From NCBI RefSeq assembly GCF_910579365.1, contig NZ_CAJTUX010000002.1, positions 1 to 64,000 on the forward strand: a stretch of 64,000 bases of DNA, read 5' to 3'. The position numbers and the translations under genes are program-made. The notes beneath the pieces were generated by a model, which was not told the DNA's origin, made no database searches, and saw only the letters and a list, made by a program, of their open reading frames with translations. Source of the DNA: an uncultured Oscillibacter sp. (GTDB taxonomy: Bacteria > Bacillota > Clostridia > Oscillospirales > Oscillospiraceae). Position 1 is the first letter of the stretch; each line of letters starts with the position of its first letter. Below are positions 26,051 to 33,833 of this stretch, one piece after another.

Positions 26051-26090
26051 AAGGCAATCAACCGCCCGGGCGGCAAAGGAGGTCATCCCT

Positions 26091-27986
26091 ATGAACCGGC
26101 AGGAAGCCGCAGCGCAGTACGCCAGCGCCCTGAAGCAGGGACGAAAAGCCTATAAAGAGGCCCTGACGCGGGGGCGCTATCCCTATCCCCAGGTGCTGGA
26201 CGAGATCATCAGCGAGACCATGATTGCGGGACAGGTGGAGCTGGGCGTCGTGGAAATCCCCATCGACCAGATTGCCGGTACCAAGACGGCGGGCCGCCGC
26301 TCCGCCTTCTCGGCGGACTTTCTGCCGCTGCTGGACCCGGACACGGAGTTCGCGGGGAAGTGGATGAGCCTCTGTGAGGCACATCTGGGGGACGAGGGCA
26401 TCCGGGACCCCATTCGGTGCTTTGAGTACTTTGGCCGCTTTTACGTGCAGGAGGGCAACAAGCGGGTCAGCGTCTTGCGGAGCTATGGCGCGCCCACCAT
26501 TCCCGCCCACGTTATCCGGATGGTCCCCGTCTGGTCAGAGGACCCGGCGACGGCGGCCTATTACGATTTTATGCAGTCCTTTGTGCAGACCAAGCTCTAC
26601 CGGGCCCGGTTCAGCCGGGCGGGGAGCTTCGTCAAGCTCCAGAAGGCCCTGGGCTATGAGCCGGACCACGTCTGGACGGAGGACGAGCGCCGCCGCTTCC
26701 TGGCGGGATTCACGTATTTTCAGGAGCCCTTTCAAAAGCTGGGGGGCAATGAGCTGCCCATCACCACGGCGGACGCCCTGCTGGTGTGGCTGAAGGTTTA
26801 CCATTTTGACGACCTGATTTCCTTCTCCTCCGCGGAGCTTGCCAAAAGCGTCAAGGCGGTGTGGGCGGACATCCAGGCCCTGTCAGAGCCCATCGCCGTC
26901 CGGACCGACGCGCCGGAGGCCAAGGAGGGCAAGCTGCTCAGCCGCATCTTCAAGCCCCGGCAGTGCCTGAACGCGGCCTTTGTCAGCGACCAGCTTCCCG
27001 ATCAGAGCGACTGGGCCAGGGCCCACGACCTGGGCCGGGAGTACCTGGAGACCGTGATGGAGGGCCAGGTTGTCACCCAGACGTTCTACGGCGTTCACCC
27101 CGGCCAGGAGGCCGAGGAGGCCATGGAAACGGCCATTGAAAACGGGGCGCAGCTGATTCTGGCGGTGACGCCGCCGCTGATCGGAGCCTGCCGGAAGACG
27201 GCGGCCCGGCATCCGGAGGTCCGGATTTTGAACTGCTCCGTCTCCATGCCTTACGCCGGCGTCCGGACCTACTACAGCCGCATTTATGAGGCGAAATACA
27301 TCGCCGGCGCCATCGCCGGGGCCCTGAGCCGCAGCGGGCGCATCGGATATGTGGCCAGCAATCCCATTTTCGGCGTTCCCGCCAGCATCAACGCCTTCGC
27401 CCTGGGAGCCCAGCTCACCAATTCCCGGGCGGAGATCACGGTCCGCTGGTCCTGTGTGGAGGAGGACGCCATGGATGCCCTGGCCTGGGAGGGGGTCTCC
27501 CTGATCTCCAACCGGGACATCCCCACGCCGGACCGCATCCAGGAGCCCTGGGGCCTGTGCCGCATTCAGGACGGGAAGTTCCACTCCCTGGCCTCCCCCT
27601 ACTGGCACTGGGGCAGCGTGTATACCAATCTGGTTCGGGCCGTCCTGGCCGGCGGGTGGGAGGTTCTGGGCTCCCAGGCAGGGCAGGCGGTGAACTACTG
27701 GTGGGGTATGGACAGCCGGGCCATCGACATTTTGCTGGGAGACGATCTCCCCGCCGGAATCCGCCAGATGGCGGGCATCCTCCGCCGGGGCATCATCGAC
27801 GGGTCCATCCAGCCCTTCCCCGAGGCCACGCCGGAGGAGATTCTGCACATGGACACGCTGCTCCCCTGTGTGCACGGCAGCATTCCCGCCTATGAGGACC
27901 TCCTGCCCATGGCCCGGCCCCTGGTCCGCCTCCAGGGAGTCTACCGTGACGCCATTCCGCCGGAAAAGGAGGACCCCATCCTGTGA
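26091..27986 (+). CDS. Fusion of a ParB-like domain with a BMP-type (Med/PnrA-like) ligand-binding domain, no signal peptide
   Basis: 631 residues. The N-terminal third resembles a ParB/sulfiredoxin-like domain: GVVEIPIDQIAGTKTAGR then FGRFYVQEGNKRVSVLRSYG (about 114-133), the pattern of ParB box II. The C-terminal half (about 285-600) is a Bmp/PnrA-type binding domain (ETAIENGAQLILAVTPPLIG, EAKYIAGAIAGALSRSGRIGYVA, YWHWGSVY), normally found on nucleoside-binding lipoproteins. Here there is no signal peptide or lipobox, so it should be cytosolic. Start ATG at 26091 follows AAAGGAGG. Its stop overlaps the start of a phosphoesterase gene. Ligand and role unknown; an intracellular nucleoside or nucleotide sensor is one guess. 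Confidence 0.78.
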   Translation: MNRQEAAAQYASALKQGRKAYKEALTRGRYPYPQVLDEIISETMIAGQVELGVVEIPIDQIAGTKTAGRRSAFSADFLPLLDPDTEFAGKWMSLCEAHLGDEGIRDPIRCFEYFGRFYVQEGNKRVSVLRSYGAPTIPAHVIRMVPVWSEDPATAAYYDFMQSFVQTKLYRARFSRAGSFVKLQKALGYEPDHVWTEDERRRFLAGFTYFQEPFQKLGGNELPITTADALLVWLKVYHFDDLISFSSAELAKSVKAVWADIQALSEPIAVRTDAPEAKEGKLLSRIFKPRQCLNAAFVSDQLPDQSDWARAHDLGREYLETVMEGQVVTQTFYGVHPGQEAEEAMETAIENGAQLILAVTPPLIGACRKTAARHPEVRILNCSVSMPYAGVRTYYSRIYEAKYIAGAIAGALSRSGRIGYVASNPIFGVPASINAFALGAQLTNSRAEITVRWSCVEEDAMDALAWEGVSLISNRDIPTPDRIQEPWGLCRIQDGKFHSLASPYWHWGSVYTNLVRAVLAGGWEVLGSQAGQAVNYWWGMDSRAIDILLGDDLPAGIRQMAGILRRGIIDGSIQPFPEATPEEILHMDTLLPCVHGSIPAYEDLLPMARPLVRLQGVYRDAIPPEKEDPIL

Positions 27987-28588
27987 AGCTGCTGCTGATC
28001 TCCGACAAGGAGAGCGAATACCTTTGGGACTACTACCAGCCCGGCCGCCTGAAGGACGTGGACGCCATTTTGTCCTGCGGGGACCTGAATTCCAAGTACC
28101 TTTCCTTTCTGGTGACCATGAGCGGCCGCCCCCTGGTCTACGTCCACGGCAATCATGACAAGGGCTATGAGAAGAACCCGCCGGAGGGCTGCGACTGCGC
28201 CGAGGACCGCCTGATCAACATCCGGGGACTTCGGATCGTGGGCTTGGGGGGCAGTTATCTCTACAGCGGAGGGCCCCATCAGTATACGGAGGCCCAGATG
28301 TCCCGGCGCATCCGCCGCTTGCGCTACCGCATCTGGAAGGCGGGCGGGGTGGACGTCATCCTGACCCACGCCCCCATGGAGGGCTACGGTGACGGAGAGG
28401 ATTACGCCCACCAGGGGTTTGAGAGCCTGGTCAGGATGGTGGATACCTACCATCCCCGCTTTTTGATTCACGGGCATGTCCATGTGAACTACGGCTGCAA
28501 CGTCCCCCGGGTGCTCCACCGGGGGGAGACCACCATCATCAACGCCTATGAGCGTTATATCCTGGATTTGGACAACCCCCCGCAGTAG
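27983..28588 (+). CDS. Calcineurin-like metallophosphoesterase
   Basis: 201-residue cytosolic hydrolase. Metal-binding motifs in order: DAILSCGDLNSKYL (GD, about 27-40), GNHD (about 55-58), THAPMEGYGDG (His about 130) and HGHVHVN (about 160-166). The start is GTG at 27983, inside the stop of the upstream gene (GTGA), with AAAAGGAGG about 11 bases upstream. The first conserved motif is reduced (ISDKE in place of the usual DxH), common in this small YfcE-like group. Substrate unknown; the tight coupling suggests it acts with the BMP-domain protein. Confidence 0.85.
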   Translation: MKLLLISDKESEYLWDYYQPGRLKDVDAILSCGDLNSKYLSFLVTMSGRPLVYVHGNHDKGYEKNPPEGCDCAEDRLINIRGLRIVGLGGSYLYSGGPHQYTEAQMSRRIRRLRYRIWKAGGVDVILTHAPMEGYGDGEDYAHQGFESLVRMVDTYHPRFLIHGHVHVNYGCNVPRVLHRGETTIINAYERYILDLDNPPQ

Positions 28589-28630
28589 AGCCCCGTCCGG
28601 CGGGGAACGCTCCGGAGGCATAGACAGTTT

Positions 28631-28673
28631 GCGGGCGCGGCCCCAAGGCACAGAGCCTCGGGGCTGCGCCCGC
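28631..28673 (+). terminator. Large hairpin after the phosphoesterase gene
   Basis: GCGGGCGCGGCCCCAAGGC pairs with GCCTCGGGGCTGCGCCCGC (28631-28649 with 28655-28673) with few mismatches; no T-run, so termination is uncertain. The rest of 28589-28777 shows no gene. Confidence 0.5.
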
Positions 28674-28777
28674 TTGGCGAATGGGGGGGCTCTCTGCCCG
28701 CGTGCAAAGGGCGGGACTCTGTGCGGGCGCGCCGTACAGAGATGGCCTTGCAATTGGTGAGCGGCGGGACAAGAAAC

Positions 28778-28806
28778 GCACCCACAGCCATCATGGCTGT
28801 GGGTGC
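28778..28806 (-). terminator. tRNA-Gly terminator
   Basis: GCACCCACAGCC / GGCTGTGGGTGC, 12 perfect pairs, followed by GTTTCTTGT on the reverse strand, 8 bases past the tRNA 3' end. Confidence 0.85.
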
Positions 28807-28813
28807 TCTGTGC

Positions 28814-28887
28814 TGGAGCAGGGTACGGGAATCGAACCCGCCTTCACGGCTTGGGAAGCCGTTGTATTACCGATATACGAACCCTGC
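28814..28887 (-). tRNA. tRNA-Gly, anticodon CCC
   Basis: Full cloverleaf on the reverse strand: acceptor GCAGGGT / ACCCTGC, D arm, anticodon stem ACGGC / GCCGT around loop TTCCCAA (anticodon CCC reading GGG), T arm CGGG-TTCGATT-CCCG, discriminator T and an encoded CCA end. Its own promoter and terminator flank it. Confidence 0.96.
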
Positions 28888-28917
28888 GCATTATGATCCG
28901 TCCGCTGCAACATTGTC

Positions 28918-28946
28918 ATTATAAACGAAGCGGAAGGAAAAATCAA
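28918..28946 (-). promoter_or_regulatory. tRNA-Gly promoter
   Basis: TTGATT (28946-28941) and TATAAT (28923-28918), spacer 17 on the reverse strand. Confidence 0.8.
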
Positions 28947-28985
28947 GTCTTTTTCCGCCGCGGCGGCAAAAATTTCCCGCCGGAG

Positions 28986-29022
28986 AAACGCCCGGCCTGT
29001 CCCCCTTCCGGGAACAGGCCGG
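28986..29022 (-). terminator. Terminator of the rpsF-ssb-rpsR operon
   Basis: CCGGCCTGT / ACAGGCCGG (29022-29014 with 29000-28992) then GCGTTTCTCC on the reverse strand. Confidence 0.75.
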
Positions 29023-29046
29023 ACCTTGTGTGTTTCCAATCCTCCG

Positions 29047-29298
29047 TCAGTCGGTGACGTAGGGCAGCAGAGCGATCTGCCGGGCGCGCTTGATGGCCTC
29101 GGTCAGCTGGCGCTGATGCATGGCGCAGGTGCCGGTGGTCCGGCGGGGCAGAATCTTGGCCCGCTCGGAGATGAAACGGCGCAGCTTGGCGGCGTCCTTA
29201 TAATCGATATGCTCGCACTTCTCGGCGCAGAACTGGCAAACCTTGCGGCGCTTGCCCCGCGTCGGACGGGCGGGTCTCGCTTCACGATCAAAAGCCAT
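29047..29298 (-). CDS. rpsR: Small ribosomal subunit protein bS18
   Basis: 83 residues, binds 16S rRNA with bS6 in the platform of the 30S subunit. Diagnostic core: CEHIDYKDAAKLRRFISERAKILPRRTTGTCA. The N-terminus has the CQFC...C cysteine cluster of the zinc-binding (C+) form. AAAGGAGG precedes the ATG at 29298. Last gene of rpsF-ssb-rpsR; the 133-base gap to ssb holds small hairpins (GCGGACC-AAA-GGTCCGC at 29351-29367). Confidence 0.97.
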   Translation of the reverse strand: MAFDREARPARPTRGKRRKVCQFCAEKCEHIDYKDAAKLRRFISERAKILPRRTTGTCAMHQRQLTEAIKRARQIALLPYVTD

Positions 29299-29431
29299 GA
29301 AATGGTTCCTCCTTTAAAGAATGGCGCCGGTCCGGTCCCTGGGACCGTCCGCGGACCAAAGGTCCGCCCGCCGGCGGCTTCTCCGCCGGGGAGCGCGTGT
29401 GGAAGGGCCGGGAATCCCGGGCCCGTCAAAG

Positions 29432-29914
29432 TCAAAACGGCAGTTCGCCGTCCTCCTCGCCCAGCTCGGCGAAATCAGACCCTCCTCCAAAACCGGCGGC
29501 GGGGGCCCTTCCGGCCGGGGCGCCGTAAGCGCTGGACGCTCCGGCGGCAGGGGGCGCTCCGTAAGAGGGGGCGCCGTAGTCGCCGCCGCTGTCCCGCTTG
29601 GAGTCCCCGAAATAGACGTTGTCAGCCACGACCTCCGCGCTGCGGCGCTTTCCGCCGTCCCGGTCGGTCCAGTCGCGAATCTGCAAACGGCCCTCCACCA
29701 CGGCCATGCGGCCCTTGGCGAAGTACTTGCTGACAAATTCCGCAGTGCCGCGCCAGGCCACCACGTCGATAAAATCCGTCTCCTTCTCGCCGCTCTGGGA
29801 CTTGAAGTCCCGGTCGCAGGCGACGGAGAAGGACGTGACGGCGGTGCCGCTCTGGGTGCGGCGCAGCTCGGGGTCACGGGTCAAACGGCCCATGATGACG
29901 ATCCTGTTCAGCAT
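29432..29914 (-). CDS. ssb: Single-stranded DNA-binding protein
   Basis: 160 residues. OB-fold N-terminal domain (MLNRIVIMGRLTRDPELRRT, FIDVVAWRGTAEFVSKYFAKG, about 1-105), a Gly/Ala/Pro-rich disordered linker, and the acidic C-terminal tip EDGELPF that recruits repair and replication partners. Middle gene of the conserved rpsF-ssb-rpsR operon, 12 bases after rpsF, with AAGGAGGG upstream of the ATG. Confidence 0.97.
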   Translation of the reverse strand: MLNRIVIMGRLTRDPELRRTQSGTAVTSFSVACDRDFKSQSGEKETDFIDVVAWRGTAEFVSKYFAKGRMAVVEGRLQIRDWTDRDGGKRRSAEVVADNVYFGDSKRDSGGDYGAPSYGAPPAAGASSAYGAPAGRAPAAGFGGGSDFAELGEEDGELPF

Positions 29915-29926
29915 CCGGAGCCCTCC

Positions 29927-30223
29927 TTACTCGCCCTTGCAGACGATCAGGGAACGCATGATGCCGTCGGTGATACCGAGAACGCGGTCCAGCTCCTTGG
30001 GGAAGGACGGTTCGCTGGTGAAGCTCATCAGCACGTAATAGCCGTCGTTCTTATAGTTGATGGGATAGGCGAGGCGGCGGGCGCCCCACTCCTCCACCTC
30101 AACGGCGGAACCGTTCTGCTCAGCCAGGGTCTTGAACTTCGCGACGAGAGCGGCGATGTTCTCCTCCCCCTGTGCAGGGTCGATGATATACACGACCTCG
30201 TAATTGGCAGAAACCTTTGCCAT
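29927..30223 (-). CDS. rpsF: Small ribosomal subunit protein bS6
   Basis: 98 residues. NYEVVYIIDP at the N-terminus, EVEEWGARRLAYPINYKNDGYYV in the middle and an MRSLIV tail are characteristic. The ATG at 30221-30223 has AAAGGAGGTG just upstream; a longer in-frame extension to 30286 lies in the leader. The leader (30224-30295) contains CCTGC-GGTTG-CAGG and further pairing potential, where the known bS6:bS18 autoregulatory RNA would be expected, but I could not match that motif with certainty. Confidence 0.97.
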   Translation of the reverse strand: MAKVSANYEVVYIIDPAQGEENIAALVAKFKTLAEQNGSAVEVEEWGARRLAYPINYKNDGYYVLMSFTSEPSFPKELDRVLGITDGIMRSLIVCKGE

Positions 30224-30300
30224 GTTTGCACCTCCTTTTGGACAAATGGCCCTCATTCCTGGATGAGAGCAAGGATATGCCTGCAACCGCAGGCTTATTT

Positions 30301-30328
30301 ATTATATCGGAATTTGAAGAAATGTCAA
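30301..30328 (-). promoter_or_regulatory. rpsF operon promoter
   Basis: TTGACA (30328-30323) and TATAAT (30306-30301), spacer 16, both perfect hexamers on the reverse strand. Confidence 0.88.
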
Positions 30329-30359
30329 GGAAAAGTTTGCCCGCCGGAGACGGCGTATC

Positions 30360-30373
30360 TTACAAAACTGTAA
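30360..30373 (+). promoter_or_regulatory. BceR-type operator (TNACA-N4-TGTAA)
   Basis: TTACA-AAAC-TGTAA matches exactly the inverted repeat bound by BceR-like response regulators upstream of bceAB-type genes. A half-site CTGTAAGG follows at about 30389, and a -10 TATAAT lies at 30428-30433 with a poor -35, as expected for an activator-dependent promoter. Confidence 0.75.
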
Positions 30374-30427
30374 GACACCGGGCCCGAACTGTAAGGCAAA
30401 ACCATGGCATCCCTCCGCCGGGCCTGC

Positions 30428-30433
30428 TATAAT
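30428..30433 (+). promoter_or_regulatory. -10 element of the BceAB-type operon
   Basis: TATAAT 31 bases before the ATPase start; the -35 position (TGGCAT, 30405-30410) is weak. Confidence 0.6.
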
Positions 30434-30463
30434 CACAGCATAACCCGATAGGAGGACATGGAT

Positions 30464-31231
30464 ATGTCATTACTGGAAGTACAGCACCTGCAAAAAATCT
30501 ACACCACCCGGTTCGGCGGCGCCCAGGTCACCGCCCTGGCGGATGTGAATTTCTCCGTGGAGCCGGGGGAGTACGTGGCCATCATGGGCGAGTCCGGCTC
30601 CGGCAAGACCACCTTACTAAATATCCTGGCGGCCCTGGACCGCCCCACCGCCGGGGAGGTTTTCCTCAACGGCAAGGCCCTCTCTGATATCCGGGAGCGG
30701 GACCTGGCGGCTTTCCGCCGGTCTCACCTGGGATTCGTGTTTCAGGACTTCAACCTCCTGGACACGTTCTCCCTTCAGGACAACATCTTCCTGCCCCTGG
30801 TTCTGGCGGGGCGGGACTACCGGGAGATGCACAAAAAGCTCCGGCCCATCGCGGAGCAGCTGGGCATCGCGGACATCCTGGCCAAATACCCCTACGAGGT
30901 CTCCGGCGGGCAGAAGCAGCGCTGCGCCGTGGCCCGGGCCCTCATCACGGACCCCCAGCTGGTCCTGGCCGACGAGCCCACCGGCGCCCTGGACTCCCGG
31001 GCCTCGGACCATCTGCTGGAGCTCTTCGGGGAGATCAACCGGGGAGGACAGACCATCGTCATGGTCACCCACTCCGTGAAGGCCGCCAGCCACGCCGGGC
31101 GGGTCCTCTTCCTCCGGGACGGGCAGGTCTATCACCAGCTTTATCGGGGAGAACAGAGCGCCGAGGCCCAGTTCGCCAAAATCTCCGACACCCTGACGGT
31201 GCTGACGCAAGGCGGTGAGCTTCGTGGGTAA
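30464..31231 (+). CDS. BceA-type ABC transporter ATP-binding protein
   Basis: ATPase of a cell-envelope antimicrobial peptide detoxification transporter, 255 residues. Walker A GESGSGKTTLLN (about 41-52), Q-loop VFQDFNLLDTFSL (the FNLLDT form typical of BceA), signature VSGGQKQRCAVARAL, Walker B VLADEPTGALDS, H-loop VTHS. ATG at 30464 is chosen over 30458, because AGGAGG (30450-30455) is 8 bases away. Overlaps the permease gene by 17 bases. The upstream BceR-type operator supports the assignment; no partner BceRS genes are adjacent. Confidence 0.9.
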   Translation: MSLLEVQHLQKIYTTRFGGAQVTALADVNFSVEPGEYVAIMGESGSGKTTLLNILAALDRPTAGEVFLNGKALSDIRERDLAAFRRSHLGFVFQDFNLLDTFSLQDNIFLPLVLAGRDYREMHKKLRPIAEQLGIADILAKYPYEVSGGQKQRCAVARALITDPQLVLADEPTGALDSRASDHLLELFGEINRGGQTIVMVTHSVKAASHAGRVLFLRDGQVYHQLYRGEQSAEAQFAKISDTLTVLTQGGELRG

Positions 31232-33239
31232 GTCCGGCTTTTTCTCCCGCCTGGCCCTGGTGAATCTGGCGCGGAACGGGCGGTTTTACGGCCCCTACCT
31301 CCTCTCCTGTGTGGTGACGGCGGCCATGTACTACATTCTGCTGTTCCTGGAGTATAACCAGGGTCTGGATAACGTCCGGGGAGCGATGTACCTGAAGAGT
31401 TTCGCCGGAGTGGGCTGCTTCGTGGCGGCGCTGCTCTCGGCCGTCATCCTGCTCTACGCCAACAGCTTCGTCATGAAGCGGCGGCAGCGGGAGCTGGGAC
31501 TGTACAACATCCTGGGCCTGGAAAAGCGGCACATCGCCCGGATGTGCCTTTGGGAGACCCTGTACTGCGCCGCCGTCACGCTGGCGGGGGGCATCCTCCT
31601 GGGAATCTTGTTCTCCAAGGCCGTCATCCTGCTTCTTTTGAAGATGGTCCGCATTCCCGCCCAGTTCGGGATGGAGATTTCCCTCCGGGGCATTGGGGAG
31701 ACCGCCCAGCTCTTCGGCGTCTTGTTTCTGCTGACCCTGGCGCAGAACCTCTTCCGTCTGAGCCGGGCCAGGCCGGTGGAGCTTCTGCACAGCGCCTCCG
31801 CCGGAGAGCGGGAGCCCCGGACGAAGTGGCTGCTGGTGGTCCTGGGTGTTTTGACCCTGGGGGGCGGCTATGCCATCGCCATCGTCACCCGGAACCCCAT
31901 TGAGGCCATGCTCTTCTTCTTCGGGGCGGTGTTCCTGGTCATCATCGGCACCTACTGCCTGTTCACCGCCGGGTCCGTCGCCCTTTTGAAGCGCCTCCGG
32001 GCCAACCCGAAGTTCTATTACCAGACCCGGCACTTCACCGCCGTCTCGGGGCTCTTGTACCGCATGAAGCAGAACGCCGTGGGTCTGGCCAGCATCTGCA
32101 TCCTCTCCACCATGGTGCTGGTGACGGTCTCCACCACCATCGCCATGAACATCGGACTGGAGAACTCCCTGAACGAGATGTTCCCCTATGACATTGAGTT
32201 TATCCAGGACCTGGAAAACCAGCCGGGGGACCCCATGGACGAGATGCGGGAGGTGGAGGCCGCCGCGAACGCCTCCGGCGGCTTCACCGAATCCCGGTAC
32301 TACACCCGCTATTGGGTTTACTGCGGCGTCCGGGGCGGCGAGGTCTCCCTGAACCTGGATCCCAACTGCCTCCGGACGGAGGTGGAGGTGGTGACGGCGG
32401 AGGACTACGGCCGTCTCACGGGAAAGCAGGTCATTCTGGCCCCGGACGAGGTGCTGGCCTGTCCCCGGAACCTCCCGGACTTCCCGGCGGACTTTACCGT
32501 CTCCGCCCGCTTTGGCCAGGAGGGCCTGTCCTTCCACGTCCGAGAGGAAATCACGGAGATCATCCGCCACGGCGCCACGAACCTGCTGGGCTCGGAGGAT
32601 TCGTCGCTGTTCCTGGTGGTGGCGGACCGGGAGACGGCGGAGACGCTCATGGACCTGGATACCTCCCGCAGCGCCAGGCAGTTCCGCGTTCAGATGAACC
32701 TGGCCGGGGAGGGCTACGAGGAGAAGCTGGCCCAGACGGAGCGGCTGCTTCTGGAACTGAGCCGGCGGGACGGCGGCGTGAGCTCCACCAGCAAGCAGGA
32801 TCAGGCCCAGGAATTCTACGCCATGTACGGTGGCTTCCTGTTCCTGGGCATCTTCCTGGGGCTGCTGTTCCTCCTGGCCACGGTGCTCATAATTTATTAC
32901 AAACAGATTTCCGAGGGCTACGAGGACCAGAGGCGCTACCTCATCCTCCGGCAGGTGGGCATGAGCCAAAAAGAGGTGGACGCCTCCATTCAGAGCCAGA
33001 TTCTCCTGGTGTTCTTCCTGCCCCTGGGGGCGGCGGCGCTCCATGTGTTCATGGCCTTCCCCATGCTTTCCAGGATGCTGGAGCTCTTCAATCTCTACAA
33101 CGTGGGGCTGTTCGCCCTCTGCACGGCGGGAACGCTGGCCATGTTCTGCCTGATTTACGCCCTGGTCTTCGCCCTGACCGCCCGGACCTACAGCCGCATC
33201 GTCGTCGGAAGAAATTCCGCCCGCTCCGTTTCCGGCTGA
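31215..33239 (+). CDS. BceB-type ABC transporter permease
   Basis: 674 residues, FtsX-domain permease with about ten membrane segments. The first four helices carry YANSFVMKRRQRELGLYNILG (the conserved cytoplasmic segment after helix 2); a large extracellular domain of roughly 200 residues sits between helices 7 and 8 (about 320-530), the BceB feature that binds peptide-target complexes. The C-terminal FtsX repeat has EDQRRYLILRQVGMSQKEV. Start GTG at 31215 lies within the ATPase gene, so the two are coupled. Substrate (for example bacitracin-like or lantibiotic peptides) is inferred from family only. Confidence 0.9.
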   Translation: MSFVGKSGFFSRLALVNLARNGRFYGPYLLSCVVTAAMYYILLFLEYNQGLDNVRGAMYLKSFAGVGCFVAALLSAVILLYANSFVMKRRQRELGLYNILGLEKRHIARMCLWETLYCAAVTLAGGILLGILFSKAVILLLLKMVRIPAQFGMEISLRGIGETAQLFGVLFLLTLAQNLFRLSRARPVELLHSASAGEREPRTKWLLVVLGVLTLGGGYAIAIVTRNPIEAMLFFFGAVFLVIIGTYCLFTAGSVALLKRLRANPKFYYQTRHFTAVSGLLYRMKQNAVGLASICILSTMVLVTVSTTIAMNIGLENSLNEMFPYDIEFIQDLENQPGDPMDEMREVEAAANASGGFTESRYYTRYWVYCGVRGGEVSLNLDPNCLRTEVEVVTAEDYGRLTGKQVILAPDEVLACPRNLPDFPADFTVSARFGQEGLSFHVREEITEIIRHGATNLLGSEDSSLFLVVADRETAETLMDLDTSRSARQFRVQMNLAGEGYEEKLAQTERLLLELSRRDGGVSSTSKQDQAQEFYAMYGGFLFLGIFLGLLFLLATVLIIYYKQISEGYEDQRRYLILRQVGMSQKEVDASIQSQILLVFFLPLGAAALHVFMAFPMLSRMLELFNLYNVGLFALCTAGTLAMFCLIYALVFALTARTYSRIVVGRNSARSVSG

Positions 33240-33332
33240 TGCCGAAAACTCCGCTCTGCTTCATTCCTTCCTCCTCTCCCCGGCGGACCCGCTGCGCTGG
33301 GCTCCGCCGGGGGAATACGGGGGAGCGTGAGA

Positions 33333-33395
33333 GACGAGGGACGAGGGACGGGGGACGAGGGACGGGGGACGAGGGACGAGGGACGGGGGACGGGG
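33333..33395 (+). repeat. Heptanucleotide tandem repeat (GACGRGG)x9
   Basis: Nine head-to-tail 7-base units, each GACGAGG or GACGGGG, between the permease gene and the glycosyltransferase. No gene uses it. Confidence 0.9.
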
Positions 33396-33833
33396 ATGCT
33401 GGGGCTTGGTGAGGCTGGCGCACGGGGATGCGCCGCTTTGGGACCCAATGGACCTTGCACCCCTTGGTTTGGGCCCCGTCGGTTTGGATTTTTCCGCCGG
33501 CGGGGCTTGTTTGGATTCTTTCAGGTCCGTTAGATTCTGGAAAGGACTTGGACAGATTTGGGTGGTAAATTCTTTTCCGGAGGCGAAAGAACCTTGAAAA
33601 TAACAGAGGAGTTCTAAAATTGTACCTTTTTTGTAACTACCTTTTTCCGAAAACCGTGTATTCTGATTGCGTTGCCAAGAAAAAAGCGGACGCGGGTCTT
33701 GACAAGCTGTATTAACTGTATTATTATTGCTAATACGATAGTACAATAACACAGGAGAAAAATTTTTCCGCCTTGTGAAGAATTTTCCTTCCCTGGTCCG
33801 TAATATACACATACACAGGAAGCGAGGCTTGCT
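33396..33833. other. Intergenic stretch, AT-rich in its right half
   Basis: After the heptamer repeat the sequence turns AT-rich from about 33590, unlike its GC-rich surroundings. It contains the glycosyltransferase promoter (33699-33727) and about 100 bases of leader. No gene on either strand. Confidence 0.5.
33699..33727 (+). promoter_or_regulatory. Promoter of the glycosyltransferase / TVP38 operon
   Basis: TTGACA (33699-33704) and TATTAT (33722-33727), spacer 17. Confidence 0.75.

Noticed and set aside
33333..33395. CRISPR array
   Set aside because: The 7-base units are contiguous with no spacers, and no cas genes are present.
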